From Firmicutes bacterium UBA2296 (GTDB lineage: Bacteria > Bacillota > UBA994), in NCBI GenBank assembly GCA_002345475.1, contig DDWC01000029.1, positions 12,195-19,008 of the forward strand: DNA of 6,814 bases, given 5' to 3'. The position numbers and the translations under genes are program-made. The notes beneath the pieces are model-generated. The model worked only from the letters and a program-made list of their open reading frames with translations. It was not told where the DNA came from and made no database searches. Below, piece by piece: positions 1-5,752 of this stretch. The first letter of the stretch is position 1. Each line of letters opens with the position of its first letter.

Positions 1-182
1 CCCGACAAGTCGCGATTCTGACCTTTGCTTCGTCGCAGGACGACTGTCAGGAGAAGGAGCGCCACCACTTTCAGATATGGCAGCCAGGCGGGTACAGGTG
101 CGCGGAGCAGTTCCCGCAGTATGATCTCCGGAAGAATAGAAGAAACAATGACCATAATTAGTGCCAGATGAAATGTAAACAA
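1..182 (-). CDS. N-terminal fragment of a hydrophobic membrane protein, possibly a CPBP-type intramembrane protease (runs off left edge)
   Basis: The reverse strand reads open from a TTG at 182-180 to the window edge, giving 60 complete codons. The start is set by a strong Shine-Dalgarno, AGGAGG at 195-190, seven bases upstream. The first methionine codon only appears at residue 10 and has no comparable site. The peptide begins MFTFHLALIM, and residues 4-20 and about 33-50 are hydrophobic enough to be two membrane segments. They are separated by a short charged stretch with PEIILREL and a PVPAWLP motif. That N-terminal look is what I recall for some Bacillota CPBP (CAAX/bacteriocin-processing) membrane proteases, but the diagnostic EExxxR and HxxxN motifs would lie outside the window. 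The membrane-protein call is fair; the family is a guess. It is divergent from the peptidase gene at 415. Confidence 0.55.
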   Translation of the reverse strand, partial: MFTFHLALIMVIVSSILPEIILRELLRAPVPAWLPYLKVVALLLLTVVLRRSKGQNRDLS

Positions 183-186
183 CTAA

Positions 187-195
187 CCACCTCCT
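187..195 (-). promoter_or_regulatory. Ribosome binding site deciding a TTG start
   Basis: On the reverse strand this reads AGGAGGTGG, close to a perfect anti-16S match. AGGAGG (195-190) lies seven bases before the TTG at 182, which is why that codon is chosen although an ATG follows nine codons later. Confidence 0.75.
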
Positions 196-223
196 GTTAA
201 ATCGCGCCTTCCCGGCTGAGTCT

Positions 224-252
224 AAGGTACCAGCAATAGAGTTTTTTGGCAA
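224..252 (-). promoter_or_regulatory. Candidate sigma-A promoter for the left-edge membrane protein
   Basis: On the reverse strand TTGCCA (252-247, five of six consensus bases) is followed after exactly 17 bases by TACCTT (229-224). TACCTT matches the -10 consensus at only three of six positions but is preceded by TGG, an extended -10 arrangement. Transcription would start near 217, leaving a leader of about 35 bases before the TTG start at 182. The spacing is good and the -10 is weak, so this is a candidate only. Confidence 0.35.
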
Positions 253-267
253 TGTAATTTCTATATG

Positions 268-303
268 TCAGCGAGAAAACGTCGAAACATCTGAACTCGC
301 TGA
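268..303. repeat. 8-bp inverted repeat in the divergent intergenic region
   Basis: TCAGCGAG at 268-275 is the exact reverse complement of CTCGCTGA at 296-303, with 20 bases between. It lies midway between the divergent genes at 182 and 415. It could be an operator or a weak stem-loop; it has no following T-run, so a terminator is unlikely. Apart from this and the candidate promoter at 224-252, I see nothing in 183-414: no tRNA, recognisable riboswitch or credible small gene. Confidence 0.35.
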
Positions 304-398
304 AGGGCAACCAGGTGAGCAACGTATGCAGGAAGACGCGGGTAAATAGAGAATCATAGAAATACCCAATAGGTTACTGGCGGGAATTGTGAAGTGGC

Positions 399-405
399 GG
401 AAGGA
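399..405 (+). promoter_or_regulatory. Ribosome binding site deciding the TTG start of the M24 peptidase
   Basis: GGAAGGA ends nine bases before the TTG at 415. The alternative GTG at 394, in the same frame, has no comparable purine-rich site in front of it. The RBS therefore favours 415, and so does the protein alignment. Confidence 0.6.
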
Positions 406-414
406 TGTTGCGAT

Positions 415-1656
415 TTGGAGAGCAACTTTTACAGGGGCAACAGAGAGACCTTGTACGAAACTCTGGCTGACGGCACATTATTGGTGCTGTTTTCGGGCAG
501 AGAATTGCGCAAGACAGCGGATGAATACTACCTCTTTTATGCCAACAGAAACTTTGTCTACATGACGGGGATTGACCGCAAGGAATGCGTTCTGGTGGCA
601 GAAAAACGTGATGGTAAAGTGCACGAAATGATCTTCGTACTTGAGCCCGATATGTTGGCAGAACGCTGGACGGGCACCAGGCTAAAAGACCATGAAGTAC
701 GTCAGATTTCCGGGGTAGAGGATGTAAGATACACGCGCCAATTTGAGCCATATCTTACCGCGCTTATGAAGCAGGGCTGGTACAGTACCGTGGCGCTGGA
801 CCTTTACAAACATGACCCGACAGACCCGGACACCGAGGCCTTTAACTTTGCCGCACGTTTGCGACAGAATTACCCTCACCTTGCCATTGCGAACTGCCTG
901 CCGCAGATCCGTAAACAGCGCACAATAAAGCAACCGTGCGAAATTGAGGCCATGCGTGAGGCCGTCAAGATCACCCGGGCGGGAATCGAGGCCATGATGA
1001 AGACGTCCAGGCCGGGCATGTACGAATATGAGTACCGGGCTGAGTTTCTCTATGCGCTGGCGCAGAGGGGTGTCATGGAGCCGGCCTTTCCCCCGATAAT
1101 CTCTGCGGGAAGCAACAACTTTTGTATCCACTATTTCGACTACCACGGCATGGCCAAAGACGGGGACATGATCCTTAACGATGTAGGCGCCAGGTATGAT
1201 TTTGTCATGAATGACGTCTCCCGGGCCTTCCCGTGCAATGGGAAGTTCAGCGAGCAGCAACGGTTGCTTTACACATGTGCCTACAACACGTCTGAGTACA
1301 TGTTCGGGATTATTAAACCCGGCATGCCCATGGCTGACGTAGACAGGATTATCAGGGAGTACAACTTCAGGCAGCTGCAGGCCATTGGCTTATGCGACAG
1401 AATTGAGGACGTAGGCAAGTACATGTGGCACGGCGGGGCGCATCACATAGGTTTTGATACCCATGACGTGGTGGACCTGACCATGGCCATAGAGCCGGGT
1501 ATGGTTTTCTGCGTGGACGTGGGCATATACCATGAGGAGTGGGGCATAGGTTTCAGGCTGGAGGACAACTGCCTGGTTACAACCGACGGCTGCGAGAACC
1601 TGACGGCTTCCATCCCCAGAACCATTGCAGAAATTGAAAGCATAATGAATCGCTAA
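415..1656 (+). CDS. Aminopeptidase P family (M24B, Xaa-Pro) metallopeptidase
   Basis: This is a pita-bread-fold metallopeptidase expected to remove an N-terminal residue preceding proline; no signal peptide is seen, so it is probably cytosolic. It has 413 residues, normal for the family. Residues 1-160 form the creatinase/aminopeptidase P N-terminal domain (FSGRELRKTADEYY, NRNFVYMTGID); about 165-413 form the catalytic domain. All five metal ligands expected from E. coli PepP can be placed: Asp256 in LNDVGA, Asp267 in NDVSRAFP, His343 in GGAHHIG, Glu360 in AIEPGM and Glu383 in RLEDN. The supporting histidines His239 (CIHYF) and His350 (DTHDV) are also present. I chose the TTG at 415 because it gives an N-terminus ESNFYRGNRE, matching the FYxxNR opening usual in relatives, and it has an RBS. 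A GTG at 394 would add seven residues. The next gene starts 19 bases after the stop, suggesting co-transcription. The substrate is not certain; related M24B enzymes include prolidases. Confidence 0.93.
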   Translation: MESNFYRGNRETLYETLADGTLLVLFSGRELRKTADEYYLFYANRNFVYMTGIDRKECVLVAEKRDGKVHEMIFVLEPDMLAERWTGTRLKDHEVRQISGVEDVRYTRQFEPYLTALMKQGWYSTVALDLYKHDPTDPDTEAFNFAARLRQNYPHLAIANCLPQIRKQRTIKQPCEIEAMREAVKITRAGIEAMMKTSRPGMYEYEYRAEFLYALAQRGVMEPAFPPIISAGSNNFCIHYFDYHGMAKDGDMILNDVGARYDFVMNDVSRAFPCNGKFSEQQRLLYTCAYNTSEYMFGIIKPGMPMADVDRIIREYNFRQLQAIGLCDRIEDVGKYMWHGGAHHIGFDTHDVVDLTMAIEPGMVFCVDVGIYHEEWGIGFRLEDNCLVTTDGCENLTASIPRTIAEIESIMNR

Positions 1657-1660
1657 CTAA

Positions 1661-1666
1661 GGGAGG
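1661..1666 (+). promoter_or_regulatory. Ribosome binding site of the small Cys-rich gene
   Basis: GGGAGG, within AAGGGAGGT, lies nine bases before the GTG at 1676 and only four bases after the peptidase stop codon. A site this strong, so close to the upstream stop, is the main reason to treat the short frame downstream as a real gene. Confidence 0.7.
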
Positions 1667-1675
1667 TTGTATCCT

Positions 1676-1825
1676 GTGGCTTTTTACTGCCCCATATTGA
1701 GCGCATCGGGAGAAGCCCGTCAATGCATGGGCAAACATTGCATGTGGTGGCGTGATACGGATTGCATTGTATCATCGATTGGTGATGCTCTGCAGCTGAT
1801 AAGCCTTGCGGTGGACGAGGACTAG
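1676..1825 (+). CDS. Small four-cysteine protein, 49 residues, unknown function
   Basis: A GTG start with an excellent Shine-Dalgarno opens a 49-codon frame ending at TAG 1823-1825. The product begins MAFYCPILSASGEARQC. Cysteines fall at positions 5, 17, 22 and 30 (C-x11-C-x4-C-x7-C), with CMWW at 22-25, so the cysteine module occupies the first 30 residues. Residues 33-46 could form an amphipathic helix, followed by an acidic tail. From memory, short Clostridia proteins with a CP...C....CxWW......C layout are common and unnamed; the spacing could bind an Fe-S cluster or zinc. That is inference. The gene fills the space between the M24 peptidase and the MGMT-fold gene, 19 bases after one and 50 before the other, all on the same strand, so it is probably in their transcript. 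It is easily missed by gene finders because of its length. Confidence 0.72.
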   Translation: MAFYCPILSASGEARQCMGKHCMWWRDTDCIVSSIGDALQLISLAVDED

Positions 1826-1875
1826 CGGAGCTCTGGATAGAAAGTGTCCGTCAGACGCGAAAGGGGAGAAACAAG

Positions 1876-2334
1876 GTGGCCAGGCGCACGGCAAACGAGA
1901 AGCTGCAGGACAGCAAGGACATGCCCAAGGTTGTTATCGCTACTGAAGACCGAGCCATTGGGCATCTTGGTGGGTCGCGGCTGCTTATTGCGCCGCCTCT
2001 GGCCTATGACGCGGTGATGATGACCATACCGTATGGACAGGTGACCACTTCGGAGCACATACGAAGCCTGCTGGCAAAGCAGCATGACGCAGATTCGACA
2101 TGTCAGCTGACTGCGGGCATTTTTATCAACATAGTGGCTGAGGCGTCGGATGAGAGGGAAGAGGACAGAACACCATACTGGCGTACACTGAGAAAGGGCG
2201 GGGAACTCAACCCCAGGTTCCCCGGCGGCCTGGAAAGGCAGAGGGCCATGCTGGAGGCGGAGGGTCACAAAGTGGTGCAGAAGGGGAAACGCTACTTTGT
2301 GGAGGGCTACGAGGAGAAGCTGGCCAAGCTGTAG
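1876..2334 (+). CDS. MGMT-family (alkyltransferase-like) protein without the acceptor cysteine
   Basis: The 152-residue product aligns with the C-terminal DNA-binding domain of O6-methylguanine-DNA methyltransferase: IPYGQVTT at 51-58, a helix-turn-helix-like stretch at 59-90, and FPGGLERQRAMLEAEGH at 115-131 corresponding to the usual GGLxxKxxLLxxEG. Where MGMT has the catalytic PCHRV, this protein has TPYWRT (99-104), so Tyr101 stands in place of the alkyl-accepting Cys and Trp102 in place of His. By eye the base-flipping Tyr is Ser59, and the arginine finger falls at Gln77 or Leu78. It therefore should not repair alkylated bases by suicide transfer. From memory, a widespread Firmicutes/archaeal MGMT-family group shares PYWRTLKKGGE, so this is probably the rule in its subfamily rather than local decay. 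The single cysteine (Cys76) is not at the active position. The GTG start is supported by GGGGAG at 1863-1868, seven bases upstream. Function is unknown; lesion recognition as in ATL proteins is one possibility. Confidence 0.85.
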   Translation: MARRTANEKLQDSKDMPKVVIATEDRAIGHLGGSRLLIAPPLAYDAVMMTIPYGQVTTSEHIRSLLAKQHDADSTCQLTAGIFINIVAEASDEREEDRTPYWRTLRKGGELNPRFPGGLERQRAMLEAEGHKVVQKGKRYFVEGYEEKLAKL

Positions 2335-2373
2335 GGAGAGTATACGATCACTGAAAAGGCACACCCCCAAACA

Positions 2374-2420
2374 AAAACACACGACAGACCCGGTTTTTGC
2401 GGGAGCCTGTCGTGTGTTTT
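2374..2420. terminator. Bidirectional intrinsic terminator between convergent genes
   Basis: A perfect 14-bp inverted repeat pairs AAAACACACGACAG (2374-2387) with CTGTCGTGTGTTTT (2407-2420). Inside the loop CCCG (2389-2392) can also pair with CGGG (2400-2403). The plus strand ends in TTTT and the minus strand in TTTTT, so it can stop both the MGMT-family transcript and that of the convergent gene ending at 2445. Confidence 0.85.
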
Positions 2421-2444
2421 GCGCCTTGTACTCTGTGGGTTGGG

Positions 2445-3836
2445 TTACTGTGCCGAACCGGATAGTCTGCGCATAAGCATGAGCAATGCGGTAATGGCCA
2501 GCAAAAATGCGGCCCCGATAATCAGGATAAGCACAGGATAGGAGCTGTTAGCCCGCAGCGAGTCCAGGGCAGTTATCTGCGGCCTGGTGTAGGTGGAGAA
2601 AACCAGATCCACCTCCGGCAGGCCCTGCAGACTTGCCGTGTACTTACCCGTCCCATCAGTCTGCAGGGGAATGCTGCTTTCAAGCACATAAGGTGAATGC
2701 TGGTTGAGCCTGATTTCTATGTCCAGCGTGCCAAAGTCGGCGAAGTTTCCGGCAGGGCTCAGGATGTAGGCAAAGGTGTTTACGAAATCGGTGGACGTGC
2801 TGCGGTCGATGGTGGCCCTTACGGGGTACGACACGGTTAGCTCGGTGGTGCTGTCGGGAGCAAACGCTGCCGTGAAGAGGAAGGCTGAGATGTTGCTCTG
2901 GTATAGGACGTTGTTAACTACGTCATCCAGGGGTCTGGCGGCTGAGAAGGAGGAGACGTTCTCAACCCAGCTGGCATCCAGTTCCTGCAGGATGGCGGAG
3001 TAGAAGTTGTCCGTGTTGCGCTTATCCAGGTCACGCCACTCAGTATCGCTGGCAAAGAGTACTTCTCTAAGATACTGATCTACTGTAACGGTTCTTTTGC
3101 TGAGGCTGTCGCCAGAACTTACCGCGAGACCTGTAAGGTCATCATCGCCGATTACCAGGACAGCCATTTTTTCGCCCAGTGTCATTTCATCGACATGGCG
3201 GGAGAACTTGACCTGCGATCCGGCAGTCGTTTTGCTGCCAAAATAGCCCTGGTGGAAAAGCGATACCACTTTGGTCTTCTCAGGATCAAACTCGAACTCG
3301 ATGGTGCTCTGCCGATTGATCTGTCCTCCCAGCGTTACCTCGTAGAGGACCGCCTGGTCTCCGGGGCGGAAACTTTGCGGCTGGTAGAGGGGCTGGTTAA
3401 GTGCACTCAAAATGGACGCAACGTTTACCTGCTGGGCGAAACCCTGCGGGTTGTCAAAGTAGTCCATTACACTGGCCGAGCCTGCCAGAAAAAGCTCGTA
3501 GTCAAGTTCCTGGCCATCCAGTGTTATGCGCGGTCGAAAGAGAGGCTCACCTTCGGACACCGCCGGGAAAATCAATGGGATGTCCAGCCGCGTGTTTGAG
3601 GGATTGATAAGCTGGTATGAGGCCGTGACCATGGCTTCGGAGGATGAGCTGCCGACCTCAAAAGTGAGTCGCTCGTTGGCTACAATGAGCGGCGAATCAG
3701 TGAGCGGGGTAATCTGGAACACGGGATCTCTGTCCAGTCGCACCGGAGATGAGTTGGCCGCGGCCAGAACCGGGGTAAAGGTTAACGACAAAGCTAACAG
3801 GAGAGTCATGACTGAGCGTTTGGGTAGATTGCACAT
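2445..3836 (-). CDS. Exported, C-terminally membrane-anchored protein of unknown function
   Basis: The 463-residue product starts at ATG 3836, chosen because AAAGGAG (3852-3846) lies nine bases upstream and because it places a classical signal peptide at the very N-terminus: MCNLPKRS, then the hydrophobic stretch MTLLLALSLTFTPVLAAA, with likely cleavage near residue 26. The frame stays open further upstream to 3959, but that extension would bury the signal. Residues about 434-455 form one transmembrane helix, followed by RRLSGSAQ, so most of the chain should lie outside the membrane with a short cytoplasmic tail. Residues 55-115 look like a beta-sandwich (ERLTFEVG, MVTASYQLINPSNTRLDIPLIFP). 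A second beta-rich part covers about 320-415 (AFAPDSTTELTVSYPV, FAYILSPAGNFADFGTLDIEIRL). I see no catalytic motif and no domain I can name. It resembles DUF4424-like surface proteins only in general style. It is convergent with the MGMT-family gene and divergent from the DUF2200 gene. Confidence 0.85.
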   Translation of the reverse strand: MCNLPKRSVMTLLLALSLTFTPVLAAANSSPVRLDRDPVFQITPLTDSPLIVANERLTFEVGSSSSEAMVTASYQLINPSNTRLDIPLIFPAVSEGEPLFRPRITLDGQELDYELFLAGSASVMDYFDNPQGFAQQVNVASILSALNQPLYQPQSFRPGDQAVLYEVTLGGQINRQSTIEFEFDPEKTKVVSLFHQGYFGSKTTAGSQVKFSRHVDEMTLGEKMAVLVIGDDDLTGLAVSSGDSLSKRTVTVDQYLREVLFASDTEWRDLDKRNTDNFYSAILQELDASWVENVSSFSAARPLDDVVNNVLYQSNISAFLFTAAFAPDSTTELTVSYPVRATIDRSTSTDFVNTFAYILSPAGNFADFGTLDIEIRLNQHSPYVLESSIPLQTDGTGKYTASLQGLPEVDLVFSTYTRPQITALDSLRANSSYPVLILIIGAAFLLAITALLMLMRRLSGSAQ

Positions 3837-4006
3837 AGCAGTAGGCTCCTTTCGTCCTGCAGTTTTGGGCTCCTGCGGCGCAGGGAGATTGTCTTTAGTA
3901 TAGACGAATGTTTTGCGAGATTGTTTCAGGCTGCGCAAAAACCACTTTTTGCCGTACAATTAAGTTAAGTCAAAGAGTGAGATTACCTCTGGAAGGAGGC
4001 TGTGGC
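3837..4006. promoter_or_regulatory. Divergent promoter region between the anchored protein and DUF2200 genes
   Basis: This 170-bp space must hold promoters for both flanking genes. On the minus strand TATACT (3902-3897) is a good -10, 61 bases before the ATG at 3836, but no convincing -35 stands 16-18 bases upstream. On the plus strand TACAAT (3955-3960) is a possible -10, about 47 bases before the ATG at 4007, again without a clear -35. Neither is more than a candidate. Confidence 0.3.
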
Positions 4007-4357
4007 ATGCCCAGACAACACATTTCCCAGATGAGCGTGGCCAAGGTGTATCCCTTTTACGTGACCAAAGCCGAAAGGAAGGGGCGTAGCAGGGAAGAGG
4101 TGGACATACTTATTAGCTGGTTGACGGGGTATAGTCAGACAGAATTTGAGGCGCAACTGGAGCAGGGGACAGACTTCGAAACTTTCTTCTCGCGAGCACC
4201 CCACCTGAACCCCTCCCGTTCACTGATTACCGGGGTGGTTTGCGGCGTGCGGGTAGAAGATATCGAGGACCCAACTATGCAACATATACGTTACCTGGAC
4301 AAGCTCATCGATGAACTGGCAAAAGGCAAAGCGATGGAGAGAATCATGCGAGTGTGA
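4007..4357 (+). CDS. DUF2200 family protein
   Basis: The 116-residue product matches what I know of the DUF2200 family over its full length. Recognisable blocks are MSVAKVYPFYVTKAERKGR (9-27), EVDILISWLTGYSQ (31-44), the acidic/aromatic DFETFF (56-61), APHLNPSRSLITGVVCGVRV (64-83) and the C-terminal IRYLDKLIDELAKGKAMERI (94-113). The family is small, soluble and has no assigned function; no signal peptide, membrane segment or catalytic motif is evident. I chose the ATG at 4007 because GGAAGGAGG (3991-3999) precedes it by seven bases and because relatives begin a few residues before the MSxAxVYPxYV block. The frame is open upstream to 3908, but that adds unrelated sequence. The gene appears monocistronic: it is divergent from the anchored-protein gene and convergent with the secreted-protein gene. 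Confidence 0.93.
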   Translation: MPRQHISQMSVAKVYPFYVTKAERKGRSREEVDILISWLTGYSQTEFEAQLEQGTDFETFFSRAPHLNPSRSLITGVVCGVRVEDIEDPTMQHIRYLDKLIDELAKGKAMERIMRV

Positions 4358-4374
4358 AACGTCTGACCACAACA

Positions 4375-4417
4375 CACACAGAGGACAGGCCGATGCTTAA
4401 GGCCTGTCCTCTGTGTG
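4375..4417. terminator. Perfect 17-bp hairpin between convergent genes, probable bidirectional terminator
   Basis: CACACAGAGGACAGGCC at 4375-4391 pairs without mismatch with 4401-4417 around a nine-base loop. It lies 17 bases after the DUF2200 stop and 11 before the stop of the convergent gene. Neither side has a real T-run, so termination is inferred from position and stem strength rather than from a textbook intrinsic terminator. The stem shares the GACAGGCC-type core of the hairpin at 2374-2420. Confidence 0.65.
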
Positions 4418-4428
4418 ACGGATATTAA

Positions 4429-5472
4429 CTAGTTCATGGTTTCGGCGTTAGCTATGACGACCTGCCCCTCGAGGACATAGGCGTTGTTCAGTCCCATTAC
4501 GTCGCGGAAGAAATGCAGGGGCACAAACGTACGGCCGTCCACTATGACTGGCGCGGTGCCAAGCTCGATAGGGGCCATTTTGGCAAAGGTGTAGTAGTCG
4601 CGCCCGACAGTCAGGGTCATGGCGATACCGACTGTGACGTTGCCGGTCTTTTCGTCCCAGCCCACAGTGTATCCCAGCGCTTCAGCTACGGCGCGCAGCG
4701 GCACCATGACGATGCCATCTTCGCTGACATAAGGTACCGGAGCGTCAATGCGAACGTTTTCAACGACGACTTCTGTCACGTGGCTGGCTTCGCTCTCGTC
4801 CTGTTCGACTGGCTCGGCCGGAACGGCAACTTCGTTCATGACGATTATTCTGTCAGGGATGGTCTGAGGGGGAATGCTCTTGGTTGTGAAGCTGTAAACT
4901 ACCACCAGCTTGCGATCAACCAGGGAGTCTGCAAAATTTCCTCCATCGGCGGCGACGACTTCCGTCTCTTCGGCGAGGTTAAGCTTGAGCTCGCCGTCGA
5001 AGCTGAGCATCTCACGGTCGAACCGGTCTATCTTGATACTTTGTATCTCTGGCAGCTCAACGGCCATGACTGCCGCTTTGGGTTGCAAGGGGTATATCAT
5101 GATTATGGGCAGATTGGCATCGTAGAAACCGGTGACCCTGGCACCTTTCACTAGTTCTGAGTCAGTTACAAAGATGGTGTCTTCTGCTACTACGAAGTTG
5201 ACCAGTTGTCCCTCTTCGTTTGAGACCAGCACCAGCTGCCACGAGGTATCCTGCCAATCCACCAGATTCATCTCCTGCACAATACCCGAGAATGAAACGT
5301 AGTTGTACTCTGGCATTTCTTCTGCCGGCAGGGGCGCGCTGATGGGCACGACCTCCAGAGGGGCACTGATGGGCATAACTTCTACAACTCCCTGGGCCAG
5401 CGCTCCGGCTGAAGATGTCATCAGCACTGTCGCTGAGAGCATGGCGGTTAGCACTCTTTTTGCTTTGTTCAT
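4429..5472 (-). CDS. Secreted protein with C-terminal copper amine oxidase N-like domain
   Basis: The product has 347 residues. The ATG at 5472 is chosen because AAAAGGAG (5490-5483) lies ten bases upstream and it gives a proper signal peptide: MNKAKR, a hydrophobic core, and GALA-Q with likely cleavage after residue 26. The frame is open upstream to 5619 without a plausible signal. After a short tandem Pro-rich linker (31-48) come two beta-rich segments, about 57-140 (FSGIVQEMN, FVVAEDTIFV, GFYDANLPIIMIYP) and 144-212 (IQSIKIDRFDREMLSFDG). Next is an acidic spacer (215-232), then a copper-amine-oxidase-N-like domain at about 238-345 with its hallmarks VPLRAVAEALGYTVGWDEKTGNV (257-279) and VDGRTFVPLHFFRDVMG (311-327). 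Such domains are common in secreted Clostridia proteins and are thought to be cell-surface or peptidoglycan associated; the name does not imply copper or oxidase activity. No catalytic domain is present. The exact role is unknown. Confidence 0.88.
   Translation of the reverse strand: MNKAKRVLTAMLSATVLMTSSAGALAQGVVEVMPISAPLEVVPISAPLPAEEMPEYNYVSFSGIVQEMNLVDWQDTSWQLVLVSNEEGQLVNFVVAEDTIFVTDSELVKGARVTGFYDANLPIIMIYPLQPKAAVMAVELPEIQSIKIDRFDREMLSFDGELKLNLAEETEVVAADGGNFADSLVDRKLVVVYSFTTKSIPPQTIPDRIIVMNEVAVPAEPVEQDESEASHVTEVVVENVRIDAPVPYVSEDGIVMVPLRAVAEALGYTVGWDEKTGNVTVGIAMTLTVGRDYYTFAKMAPIELGTAPVIVDGRTFVPLHFFRDVMGLNNAYVLEGQVVIANAETMN
5329..5382 (-). repeat. Tandem 27-bp duplication in the linker of the secreted protein
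   Basis: Two adjacent 27-bp units (5382-5356 and 5355-5329) match at 21 of 27 positions and encode EVMPISAPL then EVVPISAPL, residues 31-48, directly after the signal peptide. This looks like an in-frame duplication that has since diverged mainly at silent positions. Confidence 0.8.
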
Positions 5473-5752
5473 GTCAGTTCGACTCCTTTTGCTACGGTTT
5501 GTATTTGGCATCCAGGAGTGTAGACGGCTCTCATCAGGAAAAGTTCCCATCTGGGAGTAAATAATCATGTGTTTGTAACGGATGCCACACGAAAGGTGCT
5601 CAGTAATATGCGTAAACAAGTCAGCTATTGTAAGCTGTGGCCATCAGGAAGAAGCCTGGTAAGTAGTGGCTTTTGCCGTGAAGAGCTAATGATATCAATG
5701 ACGATGGCGTTCTGATACACTGTTGTCAGAAGAGGGTGGGAGGTGCGACGTA
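5473..5752. other. Divergent intergenic region without a recognised element
   Basis: This space of 280 bases separates the secreted-protein gene from the decarboxylase beta-subunit gene and should carry both promoters. On the plus strand TGATACACT (5713-5721) resembles an extended -10, about 32 bases before the TTG start, but no good -35 is spaced correctly. I see no strong hairpin, tRNA or riboswitch. A 35-codon frame at 5608-5715 is discussed among the rejected items. Confidence 0.4.
5738..5745 (+). promoter_or_regulatory. Ribosome binding site deciding the TTG start of the beta subunit
   Basis: GGGAGGTG ends seven bases before the TTG at 5753. No ATG occurs in this frame until codon 17, inside the first membrane segment, so this site fixes the start. 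Confidence 0.75.

Noticed and set aside
682..1260. 192-codon open frame on the minus strand within the peptidase gene
   Set aside because: It lies wholly antisense to a well-conserved M24 peptidase, its protein is low in recognisable motifs, and it has no credible RBS; it is a shadow of codon bias.
1724..1771. Repeated TGCATG and GATAC/GTATC pairs within the small Cys-rich gene
   Set aside because: The arms are five or six bases long, fall inside coding sequence and do not build a stable stem; chance is sufficient.
1822..2382. 186-codon minus-strand frame opposite the MGMT-family gene
   Set aside because: It begins inside the terminator hairpin and runs antisense to a gene with clear family motifs; no homology is recognisable.
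3837..3959. Upstream extension of the anchored-protein gene to an ATG at 3959
   Set aside because: It would put about 41 charged residues ahead of a classical signal peptide and ignore the strong RBS before 3836.
3908..4006. Upstream extension of the DUF2200 gene
   Set aside because: The added residues do not match the family start, and GGAAGGAGG lies just before the ATG at 4007.
4513..5154. 213-codon plus-strand frame opposite the secreted protein
   Set aside because: It is antisense to the copper-amine-oxidase-N protein, has no RBS, and its composition (rich in H, D and G) is typical of a reverse-complement shadow.
5473..5619. Upstream extension of the secreted-protein gene to an ATG at 5619
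   Set aside because: It would bury the signal peptide behind 49 polar residues; the ATG at 5472 has AAAAGGAG in front of it.
5608..5715. 35-codon ATG frame with AAAGGTG nine bases upstream, before the beta-subunit gene
   Set aside because: The peptide has no motif, hydrophobic segment or leader-like codon run, and the RBS is only moderate; chance is the simpler explanation, though a leader peptide cannot be excluded.
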